From assembly GCF_001884065.1 (NCBI RefSeq), contig NZ_MACH01000048.1:1-64000 (forward strand): DNA of 64,000 nt, in the 5' to 3' direction. The translations under genes and the position numbers were made by a program. Positions 19,199-28,629 of the stretch are shown here, in pieces. The stretch comes from Bacillus proteolyticus. Lineage in GTDB: Bacteria > Bacillota > Bacilli > Bacillales > Bacillaceae_G. How positions within the stretch are numbered: the first letter of the stretch is position 1; each line of letters opens with the position of its first letter. The notes under the pieces were generated by a model. That model was given only the letters and a program-made list of their open reading frames with translations, was not told the origin of the DNA and did no database searches.

Positions 19199-19233
19199 CA
19201 AAAAATGTATGAGAGTAAGTTCTCATACATTTT
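19199..19233 (-). terminator. Terminator after the BceS-like kinase
   Basis: Perfect 13-bp stem, 6-nt loop; the A run at the left foot gives a T6 tail on the transcribed strand. Separates the two-component genes from the permeases, which start only 43 bases downstream. Confidence 0.85.
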
Positions 19234-19250
19234 GCTAGCATATGTTACGA

Positions 19251-20273
19251 TCATGCTTCGGTCACCTTCTCCTCAGTTTCTGCTTGATTATTTGCAGCGT
19301 TGTGGAAGATGATTTTAATCGTCGTTCCTTTACCAACTTCAGAATCTAGTTTGACAGAGTGACCTAAATAATCACAAATTTTACTTACAATATAAAGTCC
19401 CATACCAGTAGATTCTCCGAATGCGCGACCGTTTTTCCCAGTGTAAAACGGTTCAAATACTCTTCGAATATCTTCTTGCGGAATACCAACACCTTCATCG
19501 CGAACTTCTAAAATAATATCTTTTCCGTTTCGGTAAGCGGATAAGAACACTTTCTTTCCACGTTCACCGGAGTAACGAACTGCATTTGTCATTAACTGAT
19601 AAATGATGAACTTTAACCATTTCGCATCAGAAGCAACTTTTAAATCAGAATGAACCTCTAAAACAGGGAAGACTCCGTTTCGAATGAATAGTTCTTTTAA
19701 TCCGTTAATATTTTTTGTTACCGTATCCTTTAATGAAATCGTCTCAACATGGAAATCTTCATGGAAGTTATTTAACCTTGCCATGTATAAAGCCATATCG
19801 AGTCCTTGATTTAATCGTTCTAATTCTTTTTTGAATTTCGGAATCAAATGTTCATCTTCCATTTCGAGCACCATAAGCTGCATAACAGATACAGGCGTCT
19901 TCATTTGATGTACCCAATGGTTAATGAATAATTGATGTTCTTGTTGTTTTACTTCATACGATTGTAGTTCTTTTTGGAATAGACGATATTGCGTGCGCAC
20001 GAGTTCATTTACACCGTGAGGCATCGGAGCAGTCGCCCTTTCAATAAACGCATCTTCCATTTTCTCTGGTTGCTCACTTAATCTATGGTACATTCTACGA
20101 TTTCGAACGTAACGATAAGCGAGGAAACAGATGAATAAGTATAGACTTAAAACGATGAAGTAAAACTTATTGTTTTGAAATCCGTCTACTGCATCATAGA
20201 GAACGAAAATAATTCCGAAATTTAATACATATAGTAGAAAAAATGCAAAATGATCACGTAAAAATAGCTTCAT
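19251..20273 (-). CDS. BceS-like intramembrane-sensing histidine kinase
   Basis: 340 residues. Two TM helices (about 9-27 and 36-53) with almost no extracellular loop, no HAMP domain, then the HisKA helix with H122 in WVHQMKTPVSVM and HATPase motifs TNAVRYSG, DEGVGIP and GMGLYIVSK. This is the compact kinase type that receives its signal from a BceAB-type transporter. Two bases after the response-regulator stop. Confidence 0.9.
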   Translation of the reverse strand: MKLFLRDHFAFFLLYVLNFGIIFVLYDAVDGFQNNKFYFIVLSLYLFICFLAYRYVRNRRMYHRLSEQPEKMEDAFIERATAPMPHGVNELVRTQYRLFQKELQSYEVKQQEHQLFINHWVHQMKTPVSVMQLMVLEMEDEHLIPKFKKELERLNQGLDMALYMARLNNFHEDFHVETISLKDTVTKNINGLKELFIRNGVFPVLEVHSDLKVASDAKWLKFIIYQLMTNAVRYSGERGKKVFLSAYRNGKDIILEVRDEGVGIPQEDIRRVFEPFYTGKNGRAFGESTGMGLYIVSKICDYLGHSVKLDSEVGKGTTIKIIFHNAANNQAETEEKVTEA

Positions 20274-20275
20274 GC

Positions 20276-20971
20276 TTATTCACTCCAAGTTGCGTTAAAA
20301 CGATACCCAAGTCCACGTACTGTTTCAATAGAGTTCTCTATACCAAGCTCATTAAACTTTTTACGAAGACGCGTAATGTTTACGTTTAATGTATTTTCTT
20401 CAACGAAGCTCTCATCATCCCAAAGGGCAGCTAATAAATCTTCACGGCTTGCTGTACGAGGGAATTTAGATAATAGCATTTCTGCTAAAATAGCTTCTTT
20501 CTTCGTTAAAAGAACTTGCTCAGATCCAAAATGAATTTCTGGACGTTCCGGGAATAATTTTAGTCCTTCTACTTCAACGATACGTTCAGAAATATTTGGG
20601 GCATAATCACCGTAAATACGGCGTAATTGACCTTTAATTTTCGCCATTACAACGTCATAGTGGAACGGTTTCGTAATGTAATCATCCGCGCCACTTTCAA
20701 TCGCCATAATTTGTTCCATTTCACCAGCACGTGCCGAAATGAAAATAATCGGACAAGTAGATTCATGACGAATTTGACGGCACCAGTAGAAACCATCGAA
20801 TTTCGGTAAGTTTACATCAAGTAAAACAAGATGTGGTTTCACTGCGTTAAACGATTCCATAATATCATCAAAGTTTTCAGTAACAACAGCGTCGTAACCG
20901 TATTTTTGAATGTGAGATTGCAGTAATGATGAAATATTTGGATCGTCTTCAACGATTAAAATTTTATACAT
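20276..20971 (-). CDS. BceR-like OmpR-family response regulator
   Basis: 231 residues; receiver with D52 in VLLDVNLP and lysine in YITKPF, then winged-helix domain ending TVRGLGYRFN. ATG at 20971 follows GGAGGA; the longer open frame is not needed. BceR of B. subtilis binds TTACA-N4-TGTAA type sites; such sites are absent from its own upstream region but occur before the second bceAB at 25.8 kb and elsewhere in the window, making it a candidate regulator of those genes. Confidence 0.9.
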   Translation of the reverse strand: MYKILIVEDDPNISSLLQSHIQKYGYDAVVTENFDDIMESFNAVKPHLVLLDVNLPKFDGFYWCRQIRHESTCPIIFISARAGEMEQIMAIESGADDYITKPFHYDVVMAKIKGQLRRIYGDYAPNISERIVEVEGLKLFPERPEIHFGSEQVLLTKKEAILAEMLLSKFPRTASREDLLAALWDDESFVEENTLNVNITRLRKKFNELGIENSIETVRGLGYRFNATWSE

Positions 20972-21132
20972 ATGTATATTCCTCCTAAAAAAACAATTGT
21001 AGCTATAGTGTATCATGTGTTTCAAGTCTTTTCATTATGTTGAAATATAAGCTAGTAAACAGTATAGGTCAAAAGTGGAAAAAGTAAAAAGGGCTATGGA
21101 TATAATTGACAATTGACGGTTTTCGATTTAAT

Positions 21133-21152
21133 ATTTAGATAAATATCTAAAT
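21133..21152. promoter_or_regulatory. Operator-like inverted repeat before sdpR
   Basis: Perfect 9-bp arms ATTTAGATA and TATCTAAAT separated by AA, ending 27 bases before the sdpR start. ArsR-type regulators bind such 9-2-9 dyads; autorepression as known for SdpR is inferred. Confidence 0.65.
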
Positions 21153-21179
21153 GTCTAATTAGTGAAAGGAAGAAAGACA

Positions 21180-21452
21180 TTGAATCAAGCATTCAAAGCA
21201 TTAGCAGATCCAACAAGGCGAAAAATTTTAGATTTATTAAAAGAAGGCGATTTAACAGCTGGCGAAATTGCTAAACAGTTCAATATGACAAAGCCAAGTA
21301 TTTCACACCACTTAAATGCGCTTAAAAATGCTGAACTTATCCAAGATGAAAAAAGAGGGCAATTCGTTATGTACTCTTTAAACACAACTGTCTTTCAAGA
21401 TTTATTGACCTGGGTGTTTACGTTTACGAATAAGGGGGATGAAGGGAAATGA
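21180..21452 (+). CDS. sdpR: SdpR-like ArsR-family autorepressor
   Basis: 90-residue winged helix with ALADPTRRKILDLLKEGDLT and the recognition helix MTKPSISHHLNALKNAE. A GTG at 21162 gives a longer frame, but the TTG at 21180 is preferred: AAAGGAAG lies about 9 bases ahead and the protein then aligns with B. subtilis SdpR from its first residue. Overlaps sdpI by 4 nt (ATGA). Confidence 0.85.
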   Translation: MNQAFKALADPTRRKILDLLKEGDLTAGEIAKQFNMTKPSISHHLNALKNAELIQDEKRGQFVMYSLNTTVFQDLLTWVFTFTNKGDEGK

Positions 21453-22084
21453 GAAAGCATCTTTTTGCAATTATATTAATTCTTATAACCTGTATCGCAT
21501 GGGCGTTTGCTTGGCCACATTTGCCGGATACAATCGCGACACATTGGAGTGGCGGTAAGGTAGATGGTTATTCTTCTAAACTTTACGGAATGATTTCTAT
21601 GGTTGGAATTATGATTGCGTTATATGTATTTCTAAATGTGATACCAAAGATTGATCCAAGAAAAGCAAATTACGAGAAATTTTCTAAAGCTTTTATGATG
21701 ATGAATAACGGGATACTCTTGCTACTATTTGTAGGAAATATAGATATTATTACAAGTGGACTAGGATATAATTTATTCATTAATCGAGTTCCAGAATTAT
21801 TAGTTGGTGTTTTATTTGTAGTGATGGGTAATTATTTACCACAGTGTAAGCCTAACTTTTTCGTTGGGATGCGTAATCCTTGGACATTGAGTAATGAAGA
21901 AGTATGGAGAAAGACACATCGATTTAGCGGGAAAGTATTTGTAGCTTTAGGACTGATTATGATTATAAGTGTTTTCGCTCCGGCTGATTGGAGATCTTAT
22001 ATGATGCTCGGGCTTATAGTAGTTGCTGTCATCATAACGAATTTATATTCTTACGTTTTATATAAAAAAGAAATGCAATTGTGA
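21449..22084 (+). CDS. sdpI: SdpI-like membrane immunity protein
   Basis: 211 residues, about six TM helices; N-terminal DUF1648 part with LPDTIATHWSGGKVDGY and C-terminal SdpI part with FFVGMRNPWTLSNEEVWRKTHRFSG. In B. subtilis SdpI protects against the SdpC toxin and sequesters SdpR at the membrane. No sdpABC toxin operon lies nearby, so this is an orphan immunity/signalling pair, perhaps protecting against toxin from other strains. Confidence 0.88.
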   Translation: MRKHLFAIILILITCIAWAFAWPHLPDTIATHWSGGKVDGYSSKLYGMISMVGIMIALYVFLNVIPKIDPRKANYEKFSKAFMMMNNGILLLLFVGNIDIITSGLGYNLFINRVPELLVGVLFVVMGNYLPQCKPNFFVGMRNPWTLSNEEVWRKTHRFSGKVFVALGLIMIISVFAPADWRSYMMLGLIVVAVIITNLYSYVLYKKEMQL

Positions 22085-22245
22085 GTAATAAGGGATTGAA
22101 CGGTACTAGTTAAATTTTATATTTATAGTTTCTATGTGTTGAGGGGTTCTAATACTCAGTGGGGATAACGAAAAGGCTCGCTGAGTAAATTTTTTACTTT
22201 TAGATCTGAAAATTCAGTTAAAAAATATGGTTTGGGGGAAATCAC

Positions 22246-22962
22246 ATGTTAGAAATTATAAATTTTAGCAAGACATACAAAGGTGGTAAGAAAGCGGTAG
22301 ATCATTTAAATATTACTGTTAAAGCAGGGGACATCTTTGGATTTATCGGGCATAACGGTGCGGGGAAAAGTACAACAATTAAGTCGTTAGTAGGAGTTAT
22401 AGATTTTGAAGAAGGGGAAATTTTTGTTGATGGACATTCAGTAAAAAAGGATCCAATTGCATGTAAGAGAGTAATGGCGTATATTCCTGATAATCCAGAT
22501 TTATATGAGCAATTAACAGGAATTCAATATTTGAATTTTGTTGCGGATGTGTTTAAAGTGTCTGCGAAGGATCGGGAAGAACAGATACAGAAGTATGGGG
22601 ATGCCTTTGAGATTACACCTTACTTAGGAGACTTAATATCTTCTTATTCACACGGTATGAAACAAAAAGTAGCGATTATATCGGCGGTTTTACATAAACC
22701 GAAATTATTAGTTTTAGATGAACCTTTCGTTGGTCTTGATCCAAAGGCAGCCGTAGTATTGAAAGGTATTATGAAAGAGCTTTGTGAAAAGGGAAGTGCG
22801 ATTTTCTTTTCTACGCACGTTTTAGATGTAGCGGAGAAGTTATGTAATAAAATAGCGATGATTAATAGAGGGAAATTAGCACTTTCAGGGGAAGTGAATT
22901 CTTTAATAAAGGAAGGCTCATTGGAAGAGCTCTTTATGAAGGAGCTTGCTAATGAATACTAA
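22246..22962 (+). CDS. ABC transporter ATP-binding protein
   Basis: 238 residues. Walker A GHNGAGKST, signature SYSHGMKQK (a variant of LSGGQ typical of drug/bacteriocin exporters of the EcsA/YthP type), Walker B LLVLDEPFVGLD and STHVLD switch. GGGGGAA ribosome site. Overlaps the permease gene by 11 nt. Substrate unknown. Confidence 0.88.
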   Translation: MLEIINFSKTYKGGKKAVDHLNITVKAGDIFGFIGHNGAGKSTTIKSLVGVIDFEEGEIFVDGHSVKKDPIACKRVMAYIPDNPDLYEQLTGIQYLNFVADVFKVSAKDREEQIQKYGDAFEITPYLGDLISSYSHGMKQKVAIISAVLHKPKLLVLDEPFVGLDPKAAVVLKGIMKELCEKGSAIFFSTHVLDVAEKLCNKIAMINRGKLALSGEVNSLIKEGSLEELFMKELANEY

Positions 22963-24526
22963 TAGTTTAGGGCTTTTGAAAATCCGTTTGATAACGCAGC
23001 TCGGTTTAAATACTTTTAAATACGAAAAAGATAAGAAAAAGAGGCAGAATAAGATTTTGCTGACAGCATCTATTGCCCTAGTTGGTGTCATGCTAATGTT
23101 ATATTGCGGAACCTCGGCATATGGATTGGTGAAACTAGGAATGAGTGAAATTATTCCCGTTTATGCACTAGTTATTAGTAGTGTATTAACGTTGTTTTTC
23201 ACTATATTTAAGGCAAATGGAGAAATTTTTGCTTTTAAGGATTACGACTTTTTAATGTCATTGCCGATTCGTGTAAGTACTGTTATTGCAAGTAGATTTT
23301 TGTATTTATACTTGCTGAATACGATCTTTTCAATCATAATCATGCTACCGATGGGAGTTGTGTATGGCATACATGGGAATTCATCAGTTTCTTTTTACTT
23401 TATGTGGTTCATCAGTATGTTTATAGCGTCTTTAATTCCAACAACAATTGCAGCGATCTTTGGAGCTGCGATTACAGCAATTGCTTCTAAATTTAAAAAT
23501 GCGAATAAAATAACTACGATTTTAAGTTTTATAGTAATTATTACATTTGGTTTATTTATGCTAAAAAACGGAAATGCTCAATATAGCCTTACTGATATGA
23601 ACGGAATTGGTGCAATTGTCTCGGAGCAATTAACGAAAGTGTATCCACTAGCTAACATGTTTCAAAAGGCAATTGTTCATGCTGATATTGTAGCTTTCAT
23701 CCTATTCGTTGGAATATCGGTTACTTGGTATTATCTTTTTATAAAAATACTTTCGTTAAAATATAAGCAAATAAACACAGGGATTTCCACTTATCATATG
23801 CTTTCAAATTATGAGATTAATAGTATGAGAAAAGAAAGTGTATTGGTCGCATTGTATAAAAAAGAACTGAAACGTTTCTTCTCTTCTACAGTGTATGTCA
23901 TAAATAGTGGAATGGGAGTCGTGATGGCGATAGCTTTCTCGCTGGCTATAGTTGTAGTAGGGCCAAGTCAATTAATAGCGTATCCTGGAGTTGAGCTACT
24001 GTTGCAAAAGATTGCGCCATTTGCTATTGCAGCAGCGATTTCGATGACGTGTACAACATGTGTGTCATTGTCTTTAGAAGGAAAAAATGTATGGATTATT
24101 AAGTCATTGCCTATAGCGCCAAAGGTGATTTATGACAGTAAAATACTTATGAATCTTTCATTAAGTATACCTGCATCACTTATTAGTGCCGTATTACTGA
24201 TAATAGGATTAAAACTAGATGTTTGGAGTTCTCTTTTAATCGTAATAACACCGCTAGCATATTCATTATTTTCGGCAGTATGGGGGATTTTTATTAATAA
24301 TCGATTTGGGTATTATGATTGGGTATCAGAAACCCAAGTAGTAAAACAAAGTGTAGGATCATTTGTTGGTATGTTTGGTGGCTTAATTGTGGCTGTTATA
24401 CCTGCTTTGTTAATCGGTACGGCTGCGATCTCGAACTACAGAGCATTTACTTTTTTAGTTGTTATAGTGCTTACGATTATTACTATTTTCTTGTATAAGA
24501 ACGAGTCGAGAAGAAGTATAAAGTGA
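22952..24526 (+). CDS. ABC exporter permease, large multi-TM
   Basis: 524 residues with about 12 hydrophobic helices, resembling the YthQ/ABC-exporter permease family. The ATG at 22952 with GGAG nine bases ahead is preferred over the TTG at 22946. Partner of the preceding ATPase. The last two codons and the TGA stop lie inside a bcr1-like repeat, so the C-terminus was probably set by insertion of the repeat. Confidence 0.8.
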   Translation: MNTNSLGLLKIRLITQLGLNTFKYEKDKKKRQNKILLTASIALVGVMLMLYCGTSAYGLVKLGMSEIIPVYALVISSVLTLFFTIFKANGEIFAFKDYDFLMSLPIRVSTVIASRFLYLYLLNTIFSIIIMLPMGVVYGIHGNSSVSFYFMWFISMFIASLIPTTIAAIFGAAITAIASKFKNANKITTILSFIVIITFGLFMLKNGNAQYSLTDMNGIGAIVSEQLTKVYPLANMFQKAIVHADIVAFILFVGISVTWYYLFIKILSLKYKQINTGISTYHMLSNYEINSMRKESVLVALYKKELKRFFSSTVYVINSGMGVVMAIAFSLAIVVVGPSQLIAYPGVELLLQKIAPFAIAAAISMTCTTCVSLSLEGKNVWIIKSLPIAPKVIYDSKILMNLSLSIPASLISAVLLIIGLKLDVWSSLLIVITPLAYSLFSAVWGIFINNRFGYYDWVSETQVVKQSVGSFVGMFGGLIVAVIPALLIGTAAISNYRAFTFLVVIVLTIITIFLYKNESRRSIK

Positions 24527-24610
24527 AACTTTAATCAGTGGGCGGGCATCCCCCACTGATTATCAGCCCTCACCAATCGTACGTTTACTGCCCGCAAATA
24601 GCGGGATAAA
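24518..24610 (+). repeat. bcr1-like repeat (copy 1)
   Basis: 93 bases starting ATAAAGTGAAACTTTAATCA and ending GCGGGATAAA; ATAAA occurs at both ends as a 5-bp direct repeat. Contains internal inverted pairs CAGTGGG/CCCACTG and GCGGG/CCCGC. The sequence matches my memory of the B. cereus-group bcr1 element (about 155 bp, TTTAT/ATAAA target duplications); this copy is shortened. Confidence 0.7.
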
Positions 24611-24657
24611 ATAAGAAGCTGCTTTTCCTTTAAAGAGGAAGAGCAGCTTCTTTATTT
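24607..24657. terminator. Bidirectional terminator
   Basis: Long hairpin (AAATAAGAAGCTGCT with AGCAGCTTCTTTATTT plus inner TTCCT/GAGGAA) between the convergent exporter and AraC-type genes. Confidence 0.85.
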
Positions 24658-24679
24658 TGAAAAGGTTTAGACCCTTATA

Positions 24680-25552
24680 TTACTTTTTTAAAACAGGTAC
24701 CCATATTTCGCCTCTGAAATTCGGTGAGGACATCTCTTTACTTTCATTCCACAATATTTCCGGTCCTTCCGCTAGTTCATAGTTCGAAGAAGGAAACCAT
24801 TCGGAATAAATACGTCCCCACACATTTTGCAGTGCATCAGGAAATGGACCGACAGCTTCAAATATAGCCCACGTTGAAGCGGCAACTTCGAGTTGTTTAA
24901 ATTGCTCTGGACAATCCTTTGTTGTGGCTACTCCAATATAGTGATCGAGTTCTCCTTTTTCCTCCATTCTTCCTTCAGAAAAGTTAGTAGAAGCACTAAT
25001 GATTCCATTTGGTTCCACATTTGAAAGCATCTTTAATGTTTGAATGGACTGTGGGTTTAAACTTTTCCACATAGTAGCAATTTCTTCATTTACACCATTG
25101 AAAATGATTGGTACTCGTTTTGTAATACCTATAATTCGAAATGAGTCTTTTTCTTCAATTCGATAGTTCATTTCATTTCCTCCTTGAATAGATAATTGGA
25201 AGGTCATTGGTGAATAAGCTTTCAAAGAATGACTAGTACTTCGAGCTTCTGAAGGCGTTATGCCATGCAAATTTTGAAATGCACGTGCAAATGAATCTGG
25301 TGAATTGTAGCCATATTTTATAGCAACATCAATGACTTTTATATTGCTGTTTTTGAGTTCAAAGGCAGCGAGAGTAAGACGTCTACAGCGAATATAATCT
25401 GACAGCGATATGCCAGCTAGAAATGAAAACATCCTTTTAAAGTGATACTCGGAGCAGAGAGCTAGCCTTGCAACTTCTTTAAAATCAATTTCATCTGTCA
25501 GGTTGTCTTCAATATATTGCATTGCTGCATTCATATTTTTTAGTGAATCCAT
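24680..25552 (-). CDS. AraC-family regulator with GyrI-like effector domain
   Basis: 290 residues. N-terminal double helix-turn-helix of AraC/MarA type (1-105: [20 protein letters not shown] and [19 protein letters not shown]) and a C-terminal GyrI/SoxS-like small-molecule domain (about 130-290, ending [10 protein letters not shown]). The frame extends 168 bases upstream, but ATG 25552 follows GGAGG. Domain order as in multidrug- or peptide-responsive activators. It diverges from bceAB and shares its regulatory region. Confidence 0.85.
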   Translation of the reverse strand: MDSLKNMNAAMQYIEDNLTDEIDFKEVARLALCSEYHFKRMFSFLAGISLSDYIRCRRLTLAAFELKNSNIKVIDVAIKYGYNSPDSFARAFQNLHGITPSEARSTSHSLKAYSPMTFQLSIQGGNEMNYRIEEKDSFRIIGITKRVPIIFNGVNEEIATMWKSLNPQSIQTLKMLSNVEPNGIISASTNFSEGRMEEKGELDHYIGVATTKDCPEQFKQLEVAASTWAIFEAVGPFPDALQNVWGRIYSEWFPSSNYELAEGPEILWNESKEMSSPNFRGEIWVPVLKK

Positions 25553-25640
25553 TAAATGACCTCCTTTGCAATTAGAATAGCAGGAAAGAAATAGCTTCAT
25601 CCGACATTTCGTGCACAACTTTGTAGGTACATTTTTTACC

Positions 25641-25668
25641 TTACAAAATTGTAATGTTCCTGTAAGGA
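25641..25668 (+). promoter_or_regulatory. Response-regulator box A: TTACA-N4-TGTAA plus TGTAAG
   Basis: CTTACA, AAAT, TGTAAT, GTTCC, TGTAAG: an inverted repeat followed by a direct repeat of TGTAA at 11-bp period. Same layout as the boxes at 25757, 36110 and 47878, but the downstream CGATAGT block is missing. Lies between the divergent AraC-type and bceAB genes; which one it controls is not clear. Confidence 0.55.
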
Positions 25669-25756
25669 GAATGAATGGATGGTATGATATCCCAATGCTA
25701 TAGTAACAAAGTACTTTCATTCATTAGGTTAAATTTTTATGTCTTTACTTATATGC

Positions 25757-25800
25757 CTTACATAACTGTCATGTTTGTGTAAGAAACATCGATAGTGGCA
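25757..25800 (+). promoter_or_regulatory. Response-regulator box B with CGATAGT block, upstream of bceAB
   Basis: CTTACA-TAAC-TGTCAT-GTTTG-TGTAAG, then CGATAGTGGCA; TGTCAT and CGATAG are 17 bases apart, exactly as in boxes at 36110 and 47878. Ends 56 bases before the bceA start. The dyad fits the TnACA-N4-TGTAA site reported for B. subtilis BceR with an extra half site. Confidence 0.65.
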
Positions 25801-25856
25801 AGAGTAGAGAATGTATATAGTGAAAATAGAGAATAGAAGAAATGAGGGATGTCGGA

Positions 25857-26627
25857 ATGAAAACAGTGTTAGAAGCAAAAAATATTAAAAAAGTATATGA
25901 CACGGGTGGAAATAAATTTGAAGCGTTAAAAGGTATTAACTTACAAGTAAAAGAAGGCGAGTTCGTTGGAATTATGGGACCTTCTGGTTCTGGTAAGACG
26001 ACACTATTAAATGTTCTTTCTACAATTGATAATGCGACGAACGGTGAGATTTTAATTGATGGAAAAGATATCGTGAAGATGAATGATGATAAGCTGGCGT
26101 TATTCCGCCGCGATCATTTAGGTTTCATTTTCCAAGATTATAACTTATTAGATACGTTAACAGTGAAAGAGAATATTGCGTTACCTCTTGCTTTATCGAA
26201 AGTAAAGGCAAATGAAATTGATCGACGTGTTCTTGAAATTGCGAAAAAGTTCGGTATCGATCATATTTTAAGTCAGTTCCCATATCAAGTATCTGGTGGA
26301 CAGAAACAGCGTTGTGCGGCATCGCGTGCGATTGTTACAAATCCGAGTATGATTTTTGGGGACGAGCCAACTGGAGCACTCGATTCTAAATCAGCAACAG
26401 ATTTATTAGAAAGTATGAAATCATTAAATGAATATGATAACTCAACAATTTTAATGGTAACGCACGATGCATTTGCGGCAAGTTACTGTAAACGAGTTAT
26501 TTTCATTAAAGATGGTGAATTATATAAAGAATTACATCGCGGGGAATTAACGCGTAAACAATTCTTCCAACAAGTCGTGGATGTAATGTCTTCTATTTCT
26601 GGAGGTATGGCTGATGACCTTATCTAG
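25857..26627 (+). CDS. BceA-type antimicrobial-peptide ABC transporter ATPase
   Basis: 256 residues; Walker A GPSGSGKTT, Q-loop FIFQDYNLLDTLTVKENI (typical for BceA), signature VSGGQKQRCAASRA, Walker B MIFGDEPTGALDSKSA, VTHD. The ATG at 25857 follows GAGGGA and is preferred over the ATG at 25842. Overlaps bceB by 14 nt. Expected role: ATP-driven removal of peptide antibiotics from lipid II-cycle targets and signalling to a BceS-type kinase; no such kinase is adjacent. Confidence 0.9.
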   Translation: MKTVLEAKNIKKVYDTGGNKFEALKGINLQVKEGEFVGIMGPSGSGKTTLLNVLSTIDNATNGEILIDGKDIVKMNDDKLALFRRDHLGFIFQDYNLLDTLTVKENIALPLALSKVKANEIDRRVLEIAKKFGIDHILSQFPYQVSGGQKQRCAASRAIVTNPSMIFGDEPTGALDSKSATDLLESMKSLNEYDNSTILMVTHDAFAASYCKRVIFIKDGELYKELHRGELTRKQFFQQVVDVMSSISGGMADDLI

Positions 26628-28563
26628 CATTGCCCTCCGCAACATACAGCGGAACTTTAAAGACTACTTTGTATATTTTGCATCTATGATTTTTAGTATC
26701 GTCATTTACTTTACATTTAAAGCACTGCAATACAATTCACAAATGGAAAAAGCAGCAGAAGCTTCTAAAAAAATTAGTGGAGCGTTCCAAGTTTCCAGTG
26801 TGATGCTTATCATTTTCGTAGCAGTGTTCATTATATATTCGAACGGATTCTTTACACGTAAACGTAAAAAAGAAGTTGGATTATATTCTTTACTAGGTAT
26901 TCGTAAAAGACAAATTGGTAAAATGCTCTTTTATGAAAATATGTTAATGGGATTAATGTCTTTAATTATCGGGATTGCAATCGGTAGCGTTCTTTCAAAA
27001 TTATTCCTTGAGTTATTAGTAAGTATGATGGGACTAAACTTAAATGTTCATTTTGAAGTACCGATGGCTGCGATTATTGATACAGCAATTATTTTCTTTG
27101 TGATTATTTTATATACATCACTTCAAGGATATCGTTTAATTTATCGCTTTAAGTTAATTGAACTTTTCCGTGCAGAGCGCGAAGGAGAAGCAATGCCAAA
27201 AGGCTCAGTTATTATGGCATTAATTTCAGTGTTCTTAATCGGTTCAGGTTATTTCTTAGCATTAATGTACATGAAAGCAGTTATGTATGCAGACTTTATG
27301 GTCGTTGCATTATACATTTTATTAGCGACAGTAGCAGGGACTTATTTATTGTTCATGTTCTTCACAGTGTTTGTATTGAAACGTGCAAGAAATAATAAGT
27401 CAGCGTTTTATAACGGTATGAATATGGTAACGACATCGCAGTTACTATATCGTATTAAAGGAAATGCAAAGTCACTAGCGACAATTGCTATTTTAAGTGC
27501 AGTGACATTAACAGCGGTTGGTACGTCAGTTACGATGTATTACAATACATTCACGCAATCAAAAGTGGCTGCGCCGTATAGTTATTCTTATGAGAAAAAA
27601 GATGAAGCATTAGATAACAAAGTAAATGAAATACTTGCTGGAGAGAAGAATAATCATCCAGTGACATATGAATCAGAAATTGAAATGATTCCTGTGAAAG
27701 GAACATTTAAAGGTGAAAGAGCGGATCAAGTTCTGAACACACACTATAATATTACGAATCAGTACCAGCTTATTTCACAATCAAGCTTTAATACACTTGC
27801 GAAACACTTAGATGTAGAACCTGTAAATTTAAGTGCGAATGAAGCTTTTATATATGATAGCCTATATGTTGAAAAGCTTGATTTTGGTCCTCTTTATACA
27901 GGAAATACAGCTGTATTTCCTGTTGGAAATGAATCGAAAGAGCTAACAATTAAAGGTGTAAATAATAGAAGTATTACAAACTTAAATGAACTGTTTGTAA
28001 TTGTTCCGGATAAAACATATGAGCAAGCGAAACAAGCATACGAAACGCGCACTGTAAAAAATATTGATGTAAAAGGTGAGCGAAATAGTAAAGAGTTAAC
28101 AGCGAAATTAACAAGCATTATGCCAGCTGGTGAATCAGAAGTTTTAAAACCATTTAACGATTTCTATACAGGATTCCAAATGGGACTGGAAACGACAGGT
28201 TTAATGATGTTCATCGGACTATTTTTAGGATTAGTCTTCCTATTAGCGACAGGCTCAATTATTTACTTCAAGCAGTTAACAGAAGCTAGTGCCGATCGTG
28301 ATCGTTACGTTGTCCTTCATAAAGTTGGTGTAACGAAGCAAGAGATGAAGAAAGCTATCGCAAAACAAGTGAGCTTTATCTTCGCTATTCCGTTAGTAAT
28401 CGGTATTTTACACAGCTTATTTGCACTAAAAGGATTAGCAAATATATTACCATTTGAAATTATGATCCCGCTTCTAATTAGTATTGGAGTATACGGCGCT
28501 ATTTATATTGGATATTACTTCTTAACAGTTCGTTCTTATTATAAGATTGTGAGTGCGAAATAA
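26614..28563 (+). CDS. BceB-type antimicrobial-peptide ABC transporter permease
   Basis: 649 residues: FtsX-type N-terminal helices (ALRNIQRNFKDYFVYFASM), about ten TM segments, large extracellular domain around 310-520, C-terminal YYFLTVRSYYKIV. More distant from the three tandem permeases at 12-19 kb than they are from each other. GGAGGT ribosome site inside bceA. Forms the transporter with the preceding ATPase. Confidence 0.9.
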   Translation: MTLSSIALRNIQRNFKDYFVYFASMIFSIVIYFTFKALQYNSQMEKAAEASKKISGAFQVSSVMLIIFVAVFIIYSNGFFTRKRKKEVGLYSLLGIRKRQIGKMLFYENMLMGLMSLIIGIAIGSVLSKLFLELLVSMMGLNLNVHFEVPMAAIIDTAIIFFVIILYTSLQGYRLIYRFKLIELFRAEREGEAMPKGSVIMALISVFLIGSGYFLALMYMKAVMYADFMVVALYILLATVAGTYLLFMFFTVFVLKRARNNKSAFYNGMNMVTTSQLLYRIKGNAKSLATIAILSAVTLTAVGTSVTMYYNTFTQSKVAAPYSYSYEKKDEALDNKVNEILAGEKNNHPVTYESEIEMIPVKGTFKGERADQVLNTHYNITNQYQLISQSSFNTLAKHLDVEPVNLSANEAFIYDSLYVEKLDFGPLYTGNTAVFPVGNESKELTIKGVNNRSITNLNELFVIVPDKTYEQAKQAYETRTVKNIDVKGERNSKELTAKLTSIMPAGESEVLKPFNDFYTGFQMGLETTGLMMFIGLFLGLVFLLATGSIIYFKQLTEASADRDRYVVLHKVGVTKQEMKKAIAKQVSFIFAIPLVIGILHSLFALKGLANILPFEIMIPLLISIGVYGAIYIGYYFLTVRSYYKIVSAK

Positions 28564-28586
28564 TAGGGGAGTTGTTTAATCTTAGT

Positions 28587-28627
28587 AAAAAAGCATTCGA
28601 CTAGTATGTTAGTCGAATGCTTTTTTT
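28587..28627. terminator. Bidirectional terminator
   Basis: Perfect 16-bp stem AAAAAAGCATTCGACT/AGTCGAATGCTTTTTT, 8-nt loop. Ends bceAB and the convergent membrane-protein gene. Confidence 0.92.
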
Positions 28628-28629
28628 AT

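Noticed and set aside
22155-22190. Terminator between sdpI and the ABC exporter ATPase
   Set aside because: TACTCAG/CTGAGTA arms exist but the loop is about 22 bases and only 7 pairs form; not reliable enough to list.
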